Notes under the pieces: model-generated | Seen by the model: the letters and a program-made list of their open reading frames with translations, nothing else | Told to the model about the DNA's origin: nothing | The model's database searches: none | Part shown: piece by piece, positions 30,536 to 37,864 of the stretch | How positions within the stretch are numbered: the stretch's first letter is position 1 | Layout: each line of letters begins with the position of its first letter | Position numbers and translations under genes: made by a program | From: Rhodospirillales bacterium | Lineage (GTDB): Bacteria; Pseudomonadota; Alphaproteobacteria; Micavibrionales; Micavibrionaceae | NCBI GenBank assembly: GCA_020638175.1 | Contig: JACKJA010000002.1 | Coordinates: forward strand, 1,922,001 to 1,986,000 | Length of the DNA: 64,000 nt | Reading direction: 5' to 3'

Positions 30536-31312
30536 TTATTCAGAGCCGCCGTCAATAACCGGCTTATGATCGGGTTTCGGCGCCGGAGGGGGAACATCCC
30601 AGCCAGCCGACGAAGGCTGCACCTGCAGAGCGCTGACAATCCGCAAATTCCGTTCGATTTCCATCCGCCCCGGCGAAGCCGCCTTGGCCTTGCGCAACGT
30701 TTCGATCGCTTCATCGAGGAACCCTTGGGAGGCCAGATTTAGCCCCAGATTATTAAGAATCGGACCGGGATCGCCGTCCCAGTTATCCAACCCCTTGCGG
30801 AAAGCTGTTTCGGCCTGCTTGTGATGCCCCTGCGCATCCAGCGCAATCCCCAACAAATGATAGGCCTGCCCGTTGTCAGGCTCCAGCAAAACAGCTTGCC
30901 GGGCAAATTCTTCCGAACCGGCATAATTGCCCAGCGCAGCCTGAATCGATGAATATTCAATCTTGGCATCGGCATTTTGATCGTTCTCATCACGTGCCAA
31001 CGGCTCAATAATTCGGGCGGCCTGCGCCACGTGATCAGCCTCACGCAAGGCTCGTCCATATTTCAAAGCTGCATCCTTATCACCCGGATTACGCTGATAA
31101 ACTCGCTCCAGAAGTTTTAGGTTTTCCTGCTTGTTGCCGCGCACTTCCGCGTTATCGGCCGCACGTTCCAGAACAGAATTGATCCGGTCGCCCCGGCTCG
31201 CCGCAGAGGGCGATTGCTGTGCCGTCGTCGTCTGGCACGCCGTAACACCGGACAAAACCATAATCGCCCCGCCAAGCAACAAAAACGATCGTGATTGTCT
31301 ACTGTTCACCAT
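30536..31312 (-). CDS. TadD-like TPR lipoprotein
   Basis: The 258-residue product has a lipobox ending in VTAC with C26 and then several tetratricopeptide repeats (about 50-235), closing with a Pro-rich tail. TadD-type lipoproteins help secretin assembly in Flp pilus systems. I start at 31312, where AGGAG is 8 bp upstream; the longer frame adds 8 residues. It lies upstream of the main tad cluster and apart from it by about 11 kb. Its relation to that pilus is inferred from domain type. Confidence 0.75.
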   Translation of the reverse strand: MVNSRQSRSFLLLGGAIMVLSGVTACQTTTAQQSPSAASRGDRINSVLERAADNAEVRGNKQENLKLLERVYQRNPGDKDAALKYGRALREADHVAQAARIIEPLARDENDQNADAKIEYSSIQAALGNYAGSEEFARQAVLLEPDNGQAYHLLGIALDAQGHHKQAETAFRKGLDNWDGDPGPILNNLGLNLASQGFLDEAIETLRKAKAASPGRMEIERNLRIVSALQVQPSSAGWDVPPPAPKPDHKPVIDGGSE

Positions 31313-31370
31313 GAAAGAAACTCCTGAGTCTGTCATAAATTTTTGCTAAACCGGCCGTCGTATAGAATAA

Positions 31371-31997
31371 TTATTCCGTTCCCTCGGTTTCCGGCACATC
31401 ACCGATCTGCTCGGCGTCACCAGCGGAAAGCCCGCTACCGGTACTCGCTCCGTCAACTTCCGGATTGATGGAAATTTCATGGCACATATCGGGACAATAA
31501 TAAACGCTTGTACCTTGGCACTCGCCGTTACCGCTTCCTGCACATGTACGGCGTACACGGACATAATCTTCTTTCGGGCTGGCCACGATGACATGCCGTT
31601 GCATGATGACATTGCCGTTCTTGTCCAGAGCTGTGAAATATGTAGCCCCCGGCGCCCGTGGCACAACAAGAAGCCGCTGGGGTGAATCCAGCAAAATATT
31701 GGCATGCGCCGGATTACCGATCACGATGCTGCTGGCCGCCCCGTTCAAACGGACAATTTCAGTTTTGTCCGGTGACAAACGCAGCGGCGGATGCGTCGCA
31801 TCATCAGCCGCCAGAGTCGTATCGGGATCAAAGCGAATTTCAACACTGGCCTGTGGCGGCATCAGGTCGCCAGAGCCTGTGTTATCTTGAGCTTGAGCTT
31901 GAGCTTGAGCTTGAGCTTGAGCCTGCACCTGCGCCGCGACAAAAATTACACACGCAGACAAAACTGTAATCGCAAAAATTCTCATTGACTGTTTCAT
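31371..31997 (-). CDS. Exported protein with stand-alone CpaC N-terminal (pilus assembly) domain
   Basis: The 208-residue product has a signal peptide, then a tract of Ala-Gln dipeptides (about 22-36) encoded by a perfect hexanucleotide repeat. A domain at about 65-140 resembles the N-terminal domain of CpaC/RcpA secretins (VIGNPAHANILL, then a viGxxPGtT-like strand). The C-terminal part has four clustered cysteines (about 150-170) and an acidic tail. No secretin channel domain is present. It is next to TadD, so it may be an accessory of an Flp system. A lipobox reading of LSAC (C16) is a less likely alternative. Confidence 0.7.
   Translation of the reverse strand: MKQSMRIFAITVLSACVIFVAAQVQAQAQAQAQAQAQDNTGSGDLMPPQASVEIRFDPDTTLAADDATHPPLRLSPDKTEIVRLNGAASSIVIGNPAHANILLDSPQRLLVVPRAPGATYFTALDKNGNVIMQRHVIVASPKEDYVRVRRTCAGSGNGECQGTSVYYCPDMCHEISINPEVDGASTGSGLSAGDAEQIGDVPETEGTE
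31887..31922. repeat. Hexanucleotide tandem repeat, six copies of TTGAGC
   Basis: Six perfect copies of TTGAGC lie in a row (36 bp), encoding alternating Ala and Gln on the minus strand just after the signal peptide of the CpaC-N-like protein. Because the unit is six bases, slippage would change the length of the tract without shifting the frame. Confidence 0.95.
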
Positions 31998-32105
31998 GAT
32001 AAAACCGTTCGGAAAAATGAAAAAAAGGCTAACGTTTGAACAAACCACCTCTTTCTATTATACCGTGATGGGCTGCAAATATCACCTTCTTTTTTCGAAG
32101 AGTGC

Positions 32106-33173
32106 CTATTTCGTCTTCATATCCGGCGGGATAAACTGGAAGGCCTGAGCTGATTTTGCAGGCCGCGCGCCCTCTTCATAATCCTTTGCCATCAATCCGG
32201 ACATTGGATTTGGCCGGGTTTCAAGTTCAGAAACCGTGTCACGCGCCGCTTCATAAGCCTTGCTGTTCAAACTTTCAACCAAAGCTGTAAACTCTTCATC
32301 TTCCTCCGCCAAACGGCTGTAATGGCGTTTAATTTCCTCCGGTATCGTCGTCATCAATTTTTCAATTTTGAAAATATCTTTTTCCGACACGCCGCTTTCG
32401 AGGAACAAACCGATAATTTCACGCCACATCTGGTCGTAATCCGTAAAGGCGCTGACCTTTGCGTCGCCGCCGTCATTTTTCGCATCACGGATCCCCTGAA
32501 GCGTCGCGTCCTGCGCAAATTTCAACTTACGGAGAACAATCTCGTGATGACGCGTATAATGTTCAAACAAAGTCCGCATCAAGTCTTCAGCATCCTCGGC
32601 ATCCGGCCATGATACAGCCGCCCCCCCGACATCCGGCGGCGAAGACGGCGCTGCAGTGGCCGTATCCTGCCGTCCGGCATCCTTGTCCTCTTGCCGGCGC
32701 CACGGTCCTTCATAATCATGATCGTCCTTACGGCGCCGATCCGGCCCGACATACCCTTCGACCTCTATAAAATCGCGCGGTGAATGCAGAACATAGGCGA
32801 TACAGCGCGCAATAGAATCAACCGAATAAGGCACCAGCAACAATTCCGTCACACCGGCATCCCTGATTTCCGGAACAGAAAATCCGTCCGAATGCGGCGT
32901 AACGAGAATGACCGGCGCCTTGTAGTTAGGAGACTCACCAAACCGGTTACGAATATTCCGGGCCAATTGCAAACCATCGGCTCTTTTACTGTCCATATCG
33001 GTGATAACAATATCGGGGTTATGCTCTTTGAACAGCCAAAATCCATGACCGCTGTCGTAAGCCTCGTAGATATCCCTAACCTGTTGCAAACGCAGCGCCG
33101 CCGTAATCATTTTAGCGGTCGACGGCGTACTGTTCACGACCAGGACACTGATATCATTGAAATTATAGGACAT
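32106..33173 (-). CDS. Response-regulator-like protein with degenerate receiver and helical C-terminus
   Basis: The 355-residue product begins with a receiver fold (about 8-130). The phosphoacceptor D59 (IVITDMDS) is present, but the usual acidic pair after strand 1 is replaced (VVNS, N14/S15), so metal binding and phosphorylation are doubtful. A PDRRRKDD segment follows at about 145, as often seen after alphaproteobacterial receivers, then a low-complexity linker and a largely helical C-terminal half of unknown function. It stands just upstream of the TadD/CpaC-N genes on the same strand. Confidence 0.75.
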   Translation of the reverse strand: MSYNFNDISVLVVNSTPSTAKMITAALRLQQVRDIYEAYDSGHGFWLFKEHNPDIVITDMDSKRADGLQLARNIRNRFGESPNYKAPVILVTPHSDGFSVPEIRDAGVTELLLVPYSVDSIARCIAYVLHSPRDFIEVEGYVGPDRRRKDDHDYEGPWRRQEDKDAGRQDTATAAPSSPPDVGGAAVSWPDAEDAEDLMRTLFEHYTRHHEIVLRKLKFAQDATLQGIRDAKNDGGDAKVSAFTDYDQMWREIIGLFLESGVSEKDIFKIEKLMTTIPEEIKRHYSRLAEEDEEFTALVESLNSKAYEAARDTVSELETRPNPMSGLMAKDYEEGARPAKSAQAFQFIPPDMKTK

Positions 33174-33306
33174 TGAATTTCCTCTTTCTTGTCATCCATT
33201 CGCTCTGACAAGCACGCCCCCAGAACAACTGGGTACATCATATACCCAGACGAAACATGTTTCCAGTCCGTCATATTAACAGACCAGCATTAATAACAAG
33301 CATAAG

Positions 33307-33330
33307 AGGAAAATGGTGGGCGGTGGCAGG
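33307..33330. repeat. Distal attachment-site repeat of the tRNA-Val island
   Basis: This 24-bp sequence is identical to 37152-37175, which covers the 3' end of tRNA-Val (encoded CCA, acceptor strand and part of the T-arm) plus AGGAAAA beyond it. It is an orphan tRNA fragment, as left after integration of an element at a tRNA 3' end. Confidence 0.9.
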
Positions 33331-33402
33331 CCGCCTACATGTTTTTCTTAAACCCCGCTGTCAGCGCGTTCTAGCGAATGCGGTTGTTTAACAATACTCC
33401 TC

Positions 33403-33424
33403 GAATGTCACACTTATGGCACAC
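33403..33424 (+). repeat. Candidate integrase arm-type site, distal end
   Basis: GAATGTC, then an A/C-rich middle and ATGGCACAC; it matches 37084-37106 at 20 of 23 positions allowing one gap. The two copies are in the same orientation, each about 70 bp inside its end repeat. Function as arm sites is inferred from position. Confidence 0.5.
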
Positions 33425-33491
33425 TTTGTCAAGATTCTGGGAAATGGTTCTCCGGTTCGATCCCAGATTACGGGATGGAATTGACGCAGGC

Positions 33492-33508
33492 CGGACAAAG
33501 CCGTTCAC
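33492..33508 (+). repeat. 17-bp direct repeat, copy 1
   Basis: CGGACAAAGCCGTTCAC occurs here and again at 34508-34524, inside the island in the same orientation, with the next four bases also nearly alike. It may be a protein-binding site (excisionase, replication or control), but two copies do not identify a role. Confidence 0.6.
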
Positions 33509-33757
33509 AGGTGCTTGGTGTGCCCGTCCGGTAGGTAGTGACCTAAAATGTATTTCATCGTATCAGGAACGCTCTCGTCATACCCTCGTCAGGTATCTTA
33601 TACGAATAGGCATACCCCACGGCATAATGGCAGGCCAATGCCACGCAGAAATAACACTAGCGCATAAAGATAGATGCTTACGGGCGCACAATCCCTTACG
33701 GGGGCATTTCGGATCGTGTGATTGTTAATTGGTGGCTTGCGGATTTGTAGTGAATTT

Positions 33758-34168
33758 TCAGGAGTAGTCTGCGATGAAGAAGCCTGTCAGCAGAACAACG
33801 CCAAGGATAAACGACATCAAAGATAACCATGTTGTGTATTCTGTTCCTCTCCACCACCGCATACGATTACGGGCTAAGCGATCTAGCTTAGCATTGTCAT
33901 CTGGGTACTGGAACATAATCACCTCTTTCTTGTATATATAATATACTCCGATGCGGGCCAGCAAAGCTGATACCGTACTCAAGGTGAACAAGACAAGTAA
34001 CCAGTGGTGATCTTCTAATAGTTCGATTACAGTGACAAACGCACCAACGTTAATTGTCACAAGTAAGGTTAATAATCCTTGACCAGCCTTATCAGCATGA
34101 TCTCGTATCATGAGCTGATAGTCTTGGGATTGTCGTATGCTATGTAAGTATGATTTCTCTTTAGCCAT
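33758..34168 (-). CDS. Island-encoded small membrane protein, unknown family
   Basis: The 136-residue protein has a polar, basic N-terminus (1-28) followed by three predicted transmembrane segments (about 31-50, 55-78, 112-133). A charged loop with Asp, Lys and Arg-Trp residues lies between the second and third. Small multi-pass proteins with charged N-termini occur among toxin and defence effectors, among other roles, but no family was recognised here. The ribosome site is weak (AGAGA). The upstream 400 bp are AT-rich and free of clear genes. Confidence 0.65.
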   Translation of the reverse strand: MAKEKSYLHSIRQSQDYQLMIRDHADKAGQGLLTLLVTINVGAFVTVIELLEDHHWLLVLFTLSTVSALLARIGVYYIYKKEVIMFQYPDDNAKLDRLARNRMRWWRGTEYTTWLSLMSFILGVVLLTGFFIADYS

Positions 34169-34597
34169 GTTCTCTAATCATTAATCTTATATCTATGATT
34201 AACATATAGTAGTATTACCTCTGTGGTTAATACAGCTATATAATCATAGTTATATATATCTTGTATTATACAAGGTACTAATCACTGACTCATACACGGG
34301 GTATACCTATACGTGTCAAATTAGTCTGAATACATTATCTAACCATTGTAATTATTACAGTTAGGGTATGTGACAAATCTATAATTCCTTAACCTAATTA
34401 TACCCTGTTATCCTATACGTCCACGTTTGACGAAAAAGCCGTGTGTACTGTGGTTTAAGGTATGGACACAAACTATCTGCGACTTGCTGTCCATTTTGAC
34501 GAATTGTCGGACAAAGCCGTTCACGGGTAAATTGTATGCTTTCCTGTATGATTTGACCTTTGAACTTATTGAGCGTCTGTGAACCCTCCATGAACGG
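34169..34597. other. AT-rich intergenic stretch within the island
   Basis: These 429 bp contain many TATATA-like runs (34200-34300) that could hold the promoter of the small membrane gene, and the second copy of the 17-bp repeat (34508-34524). Two short minus-strand frames (34394-34591 and 34408-34617) have no good ribosome sites and I do not call them. Confidence 0.5.
34508..34524 (+). repeat. 17-bp direct repeat, copy 2
   Basis: Identical to 33492-33508 and in the same orientation. It lies downstream of the 208-residue membrane-anchored gene, within the otherwise gene-poor middle of the island. Confidence 0.6.
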
Positions 34598-35224
34598 TCA
34601 CGTCCGGTATGTTTCATGAGGCTGTGAGTTATGATCCTGAGATTGTCGGTGTCTCCAGTGCTCTGTAAAGTTTGTGACCTCCTCAGTTATTCTTGATATA
34701 TCCGTTTTAAACTCGTTTACGAATTGCACTGCGTTTCTCTGTTCGCGCTCGGATAGCTTTCCGCCATAGAGTTTTATTAATTTCTGGCTAGCAGGAATAG
34801 CTTTGGGCATCATAAACTCTGTTAGAGCTACTCCACAAAATTTAATAACTTTTGGATTTTTACAGGCAGTACCGGATTCAATGGCTTCCAGTTCATTAAT
34901 TGCATACATGAAGGCAATAGTGACAACAGGGACATTTCCTCGGTTTTCTCGGATGATTAGATAATACTTGAACAGCACAGAATACAGAAACTCCCAGTCA
35001 TCCATTTCATACTCTTTTAAGCTGATTGCCTTCATTATGAGGATCATCAGGTTATCAGTTATTTCTTGTATGCAGCGGGTTTGATCCCAACTCGATACAT
35101 CGGCTTTCTTTGTATTTGCAGTCAGTTCACGTGATTTATACAAAAGGGCGGTTAGAAGATATTGACGTTTGTTATAAACAAACCAAATGACGGTCGCAAA
35201 AACGATTAAAGTAAAAAATTCCAT
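34598..35224 (-). CDS. Island-encoded membrane-anchored protein, unknown family
   Basis: From the ATG at 35224 the product has 208 residues: an N-terminal transmembrane helix (about 3-18) followed by a basic stretch, then a soluble, mostly helical domain with several Cys and Trp and a polar C-terminus rich in His, Gln and Ser. A start 6 codons earlier (35242) is possible. I recognise no family. Together with the three-pass protein it forms the entire cargo of the island, so a two-component membrane system is conceivable. Confidence 0.65.
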   Translation of the reverse strand: MEFFTLIVFATVIWFVYNKRQYLLTALLYKSRELTANTKKADVSSWDQTRCIQEITDNLMILIMKAISLKEYEMDDWEFLYSVLFKYYLIIRENRGNVPVVTIAFMYAINELEAIESGTACKNPKVIKFCGVALTEFMMPKAIPASQKLIKLYGGKLSEREQRNAVQFVNEFKTDISRITEEVTNFTEHWRHRQSQDHNSQPHETYRT

Positions 35225-35254
35225 TCCAGACTCTCGTACCATAAGTAAACGACC

Positions 35255-35440
35255 ACCGAGCTTGCGCTCTGGTGGCCGGGTGTTAAGAACCGCTCATGTG
35301 AGACGGCGCGATGATTTTAGCTTGCGCCTGAACATAGCATCGCCACCCGGCCTTAAGCCGAGGGCGACACGGATAACGGCAGTGTCTAGAATGCCGCACA
35401 TGAGGGGTTCTTAAGCCCCGAAGCTCTCACATGAGAGCTC
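35255..35440. repeat. Nested inverted-repeat region between island cargo and integrase
   Basis: An 18-bp inverted repeat (35283-35300 against 35397-35414, one mismatch) encloses smaller ones: GGCCGGGTG near 35272 against CACCCGGCC near 35344. A further 8-bp stem with a 2-base centre lies at 35422-35439 (AGCTCTCA/TGAGAGCT). The sequence is more G+C-rich than the rest of the island. The structure could be a transcription terminator pair, an origin or transfer site, or a recombination region. Confidence 0.6.
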
Positions 35441-35502
35441 TGGTTGCGATGTTAGGGAATTAAGGAAGGTCCGTCAATCGAATAGGCCACGCTACGCACT
35501 GG

Positions 35503-37080
35503 CTAATAAGGCAGTTTTTCCAGTGCCTCTTTCATAAGTCCAAGGCGTTTGCTGTGATCGTAGTGGGCGAATGTTGAATCTTTACCAAGGCTAGAGCCTC
35601 GTATCATTTTAACCAGAGAGTCGTTTGTTCCGGCTTCCAAGAGCTGTGTCGTAATCGTGTGGCGCATGGAATGGAAGACGAGTTTGTCTGTCTTTAGTCC
35701 CAGCTCCGGTAAGAATTTGGTGTTAAACCAGACGGTCATCGCTTGAGTGTACCTGTGAGCCTTGCTGTATTTGATTTTCGGGAATAGGTGCTTGTAGCCC
35801 TTTGATCGTATGTCATCGACATATTCAATAAAGCCGCTATCCAGTATCTTCTGGTGAATTGGTAGTATGCGCTGGGAGCTTTTGTTCTTGAGGTGCTTTG
35901 TTTCTCCATTGCCGTTGAAATCAAAACACCATACGCCATCCTTCTGTATAATATCTTCTACGTGAAGCTGTGTAACCTCTCCCAACCGTGCCCCTGTGTA
36001 TGCCGCGATAAGCGTAACCCAATAACGGTAATTGAGCCGTCCGTTTTTGATGCTGTCCCTCTCAATGGCATTGAGGATGGTTTTCATTTGTTCAGGAGAG
36101 AAGTCGTCTCTTGGCTTTTCACGCTCTGTGATGTCCAGTTTCATGCCCTCGAACGGGTTCTTTTCTATGATGTCTCTTCGTACCAGCCATGAACAGAAAG
36201 CGGCATATGTGCTTGTGTGTTCGTTCACGGTTTTGGAGGATATTTTCTCTAATCCATCAATCTGTACGGCTTGCGTAATGGTCTTTCCTTTCGCCCTCGT
36301 CTTCCAGTTCTTGGGTAAGGCTTCGATGATGTCCTGTACTTTTACAGCATTGGCCTTGGAGAGTGTCTCTGTGATGAAGTTTTGACCAAGTATGTCTGTC
36401 AATGTGGTGAAATAACGCCTGCGCTCTCCTTCGGTATGGGATGACCAGTTATTTCCCTTGAGCTGCCATGCGATGTATTTTTCAATAGCCTCGTTAAGTG
36501 GCGTTCTGGTTTTTAGGGATTGTTCGGCGGTGTTGCCTGTAAACTTGATATCCTGTGGATTATCATTAAAGGCGAGCAGGGATTTTAGGGCTTCGGGATA
36601 CTGACGGATAAACTCTTTGTTGAATTGTTCGCGCTGTTCCGGTGTTAAGTCCAGATCAGGAAATAGCTCTGTAATCTTACGCTCTGATACGTCGACGATT
36701 GTATCGCCCTCGTAATAATCCTCAACGTCATAGCTTTGGAATTGGTCGAGCCATTCCTGCATGGATTTGCGTTCGCTCTTGTTCATCGCGCCGGATTTTA
36801 GGCGTGCTGTGCGTCCATCTTCTACAAGGCGGTTTAAGCCCTCTTTGACTGTGCTTCTGATTTGTTCGTAGTTCATGCGCGTTGTTCGTAATTTTCTTAA
36901 TATCGTCTCCGCATGATACGACAGCATGTTTGCTATGACCATAGCTTCCCTTTGATTACTTGTGCGTAGAGACAGCCGTACATGGCTATTTTTGTGCTGC
37001 GGGTGTAGCTCTTTGGGTAAGGGATAGCGGAAGTAATAGACGTTGTGCCGTGATAGGCTGATATAGTTTGGTAAGGCCAT
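35503..37080 (-). CDS. Tyrosine recombinase (phage-type integrase)
   Basis: The 525-residue integrase has a DUF6538-like N-terminal segment (YISLSRHNVYYFRYPLP, 6-22), a SAM-like core-binding region (about 193-305) and the catalytic domain with R365 (TGARLGEV), H470-x-x-R473 (HSMRH) and nucleophile Y507 (FAHYDH). All essential residues are present, so it is likely active. It starts 79 bp from tRNA-Val, as is usual for tRNA-integrating elements. No excisionase-like gene is recognisable beside it. Confidence 0.93.
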   Translation of the reverse strand: MALPNYISLSRHNVYYFRYPLPKELHPQHKNSHVRLSLRTSNQREAMVIANMLSYHAETILRKLRTTRMNYEQIRSTVKEGLNRLVEDGRTARLKSGAMNKSERKSMQEWLDQFQSYDVEDYYEGDTIVDVSERKITELFPDLDLTPEQREQFNKEFIRQYPEALKSLLAFNDNPQDIKFTGNTAEQSLKTRTPLNEAIEKYIAWQLKGNNWSSHTEGERRRYFTTLTDILGQNFITETLSKANAVKVQDIIEALPKNWKTRAKGKTITQAVQIDGLEKISSKTVNEHTSTYAAFCSWLVRRDIIEKNPFEGMKLDITEREKPRDDFSPEQMKTILNAIERDSIKNGRLNYRYWVTLIAAYTGARLGEVTQLHVEDIIQKDGVWCFDFNGNGETKHLKNKSSQRILPIHQKILDSGFIEYVDDIRSKGYKHLFPKIKYSKAHRYTQAMTVWFNTKFLPELGLKTDKLVFHSMRHTITTQLLEAGTNDSLVKMIRGSSLGKDSTFAHYDHSKRLGLMKEALEKLPY

Positions 37081-37083
37081 TGA

Positions 37084-37106
37084 GAATGTCCCACTTTATG
37101 GCACAC
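37084..37106 (+). repeat. Candidate integrase arm-type site, tRNA end
   Basis: Near-copy of 33403-33424, lying between the integrase start and the tRNA-Val end repeat. It could also overlap the integrase promoter and allow the enzyme to repress its own gene. Confidence 0.5.
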
Positions 37107-37151
37107 CTAGAATAGCTGTTCAGTTATGTATCTGATATACAAATGGGATTT

Positions 37152-37175
37152 AGGAAAATGGTGGGCGGTGGCAGG
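37152..37175. repeat. Attachment-site repeat at tRNA-Val
   Basis: The 24-bp copy includes the encoded CCA, the 3' acceptor strand and five T-arm bases of tRNA-Val, plus seven flanking bases. It is identical to the orphan copy at 33307-33330, so integration regenerates a complete tRNA. Confidence 0.9.
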
Positions 37176-37233
37176 ATCGAACTGCCGACCCCTACGATGT
37201 CAACGTAGTGCTCTCCCGCTGAGCTAACCGCCC
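37159..37233 (-). tRNA. tRNA-Val (GAC), island integration site
   Basis: A 75-base cloverleaf: acceptor GGGCGGT with its partner ACCGCCC, anticodon stem CTACG/CGTAG with loop TTGACAT (anticodon GAC), T-loop TTCGATC, and an encoded CCA at 37159-37161. The gene is intact despite the island inserted at its 3' end. Confidence 0.98.
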
Positions 37234-37366
37234 GTTTAATGGCTTTCCGTGATCGGGAAGGTATCTGTAATAATAAATGCCGCCGATTGCAAGAGTGAAA
37301 TGCAAAAATACGATTGCTTTCACGATAGTCTTGGCACCATCCTGCACACACGCCGGGAGAGAGGCA

Positions 37367-37729
37367 TTAAGCCGCCAGCAAACGATCAACCTGATCGACC
37401 AGATCCTTGAGGTGAAAAGGTTTGGAAAGAAGCCGGGCATTACTGGGGGGTTGTGTCTGCCCGCCCATAGCCACCGCGGCAAACCCCGTGATAAACATAA
37501 CACTCATAGCCGGCTTGAGCGCCGCCGCCTTTTGCGCCAGTTCAATCCCGTCCATCCCCGGCATAACAATATCAGTCAGCAACAGATCGTGATCTGTTTC
37601 CGCCATTAAAACCGCCAAAGCCTCGCGCCCGTCAGCACAGACATCAACATCGTGCCCGGCCCGGCGCAACGCCGCCCCCAGAAAATGCCGCATGGAGCTG
37701 TCATCCTCGGCAATCAGGATTTTCGCCAT
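37367..37729 (-). CDS. cpdR: CpdR-type single-domain response regulator
   Basis: The 120-residue receiver resembles CpdR closely: AKILIAEDDSSMRHFL at the start, phosphorylation site D53 in LLLTDIVMPGMDG, the segment VMFITGFAAVA, and LSKPFHLKDLVDQV near the end. The C-terminus ends in two alanines, as in Caulobacter CpdR, where they are reported to matter for proteolysis. In Caulobacter, CpdR directs ClpXP to degrade CtrA and other cell-cycle proteins in response to the CckA phosphorelay. The start at 37729 omits 22 atypical upstream residues. Confidence 0.9.
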   Translation of the reverse strand: MAKILIAEDDSSMRHFLGAALRRAGHDVDVCADGREALAVLMAETDHDLLLTDIVMPGMDGIELAQKAAALKPAMSVMFITGFAAVAMGGQTQPPSNARLLSKPFHLKDLVDQVDRLLAA

Positions 37730-37864
37730 TACAAATCTTTCCCAACCATTTTTAAAACCCACCCTAATAAACGACAGGACAATACATTCTGGCAAATACT
37801 ATTTGGTATATATCCTCTTGTCTTTGAACGGCCAATCTGTTTGATAAAAGGCAAGGAGATATCT

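Larger units (their letters stand above)
33331..33757. other. Gene-free left end of the island
   Basis: There is no convincing gene in these 427 bp. They hold the inner arm-type repeat (33403-33424), a stem-loop with TCTGGGA/TCCCAGA arms (33436-33467) enclosing a T-arm-like GGTTCGATCCC, and one copy of a 17-bp repeat (33492-33508). A 116-codon plus-strand frame here has low-complexity, non-protein-like content. Confidence 0.6.
33307..37175. mobile_element. Compact integrative island in tRNA-Val, about 3.9 kb
   Basis: The element is bounded by perfect 24-bp direct repeats, one being the 3' end of an intact tRNA-Val gene. A tyrosine integrase gene reads away from the tRNA, next to it. Two imperfect GAATGTC-type repeats lie about 70 bp inside each end, as expected for arm-type integrase sites. 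The interior is visibly richer in A+T than its neighbours and its two cargo genes have no recognised family. No conjugation, phage structural or replication genes are visible, so it is either a minimal cargo island or a satellite that depends on a helper. Confidence 0.85.

Noticed and set aside
33378..33728. 116-codon plus-strand frame in the left end of the island
   Set aside because: No ribosome site, atypical composition, and it covers repeats and a stem-loop; more likely non-coding DNA.
34394..34617. Two overlapping short minus-strand frames (65 and 69 codons) in the middle of the island
   Set aside because: They lack ribosome sites and overlap each other in different frames; one contains the 17-bp repeat. 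Coding cannot be excluded but is not supported.
34560..34620. Resemblance to a group II intron segment (ACG-CCGGT near GAGGG)
   Set aside because: Only a few short matches; no reverse transcriptase or domain V-like hairpin was found in the island.
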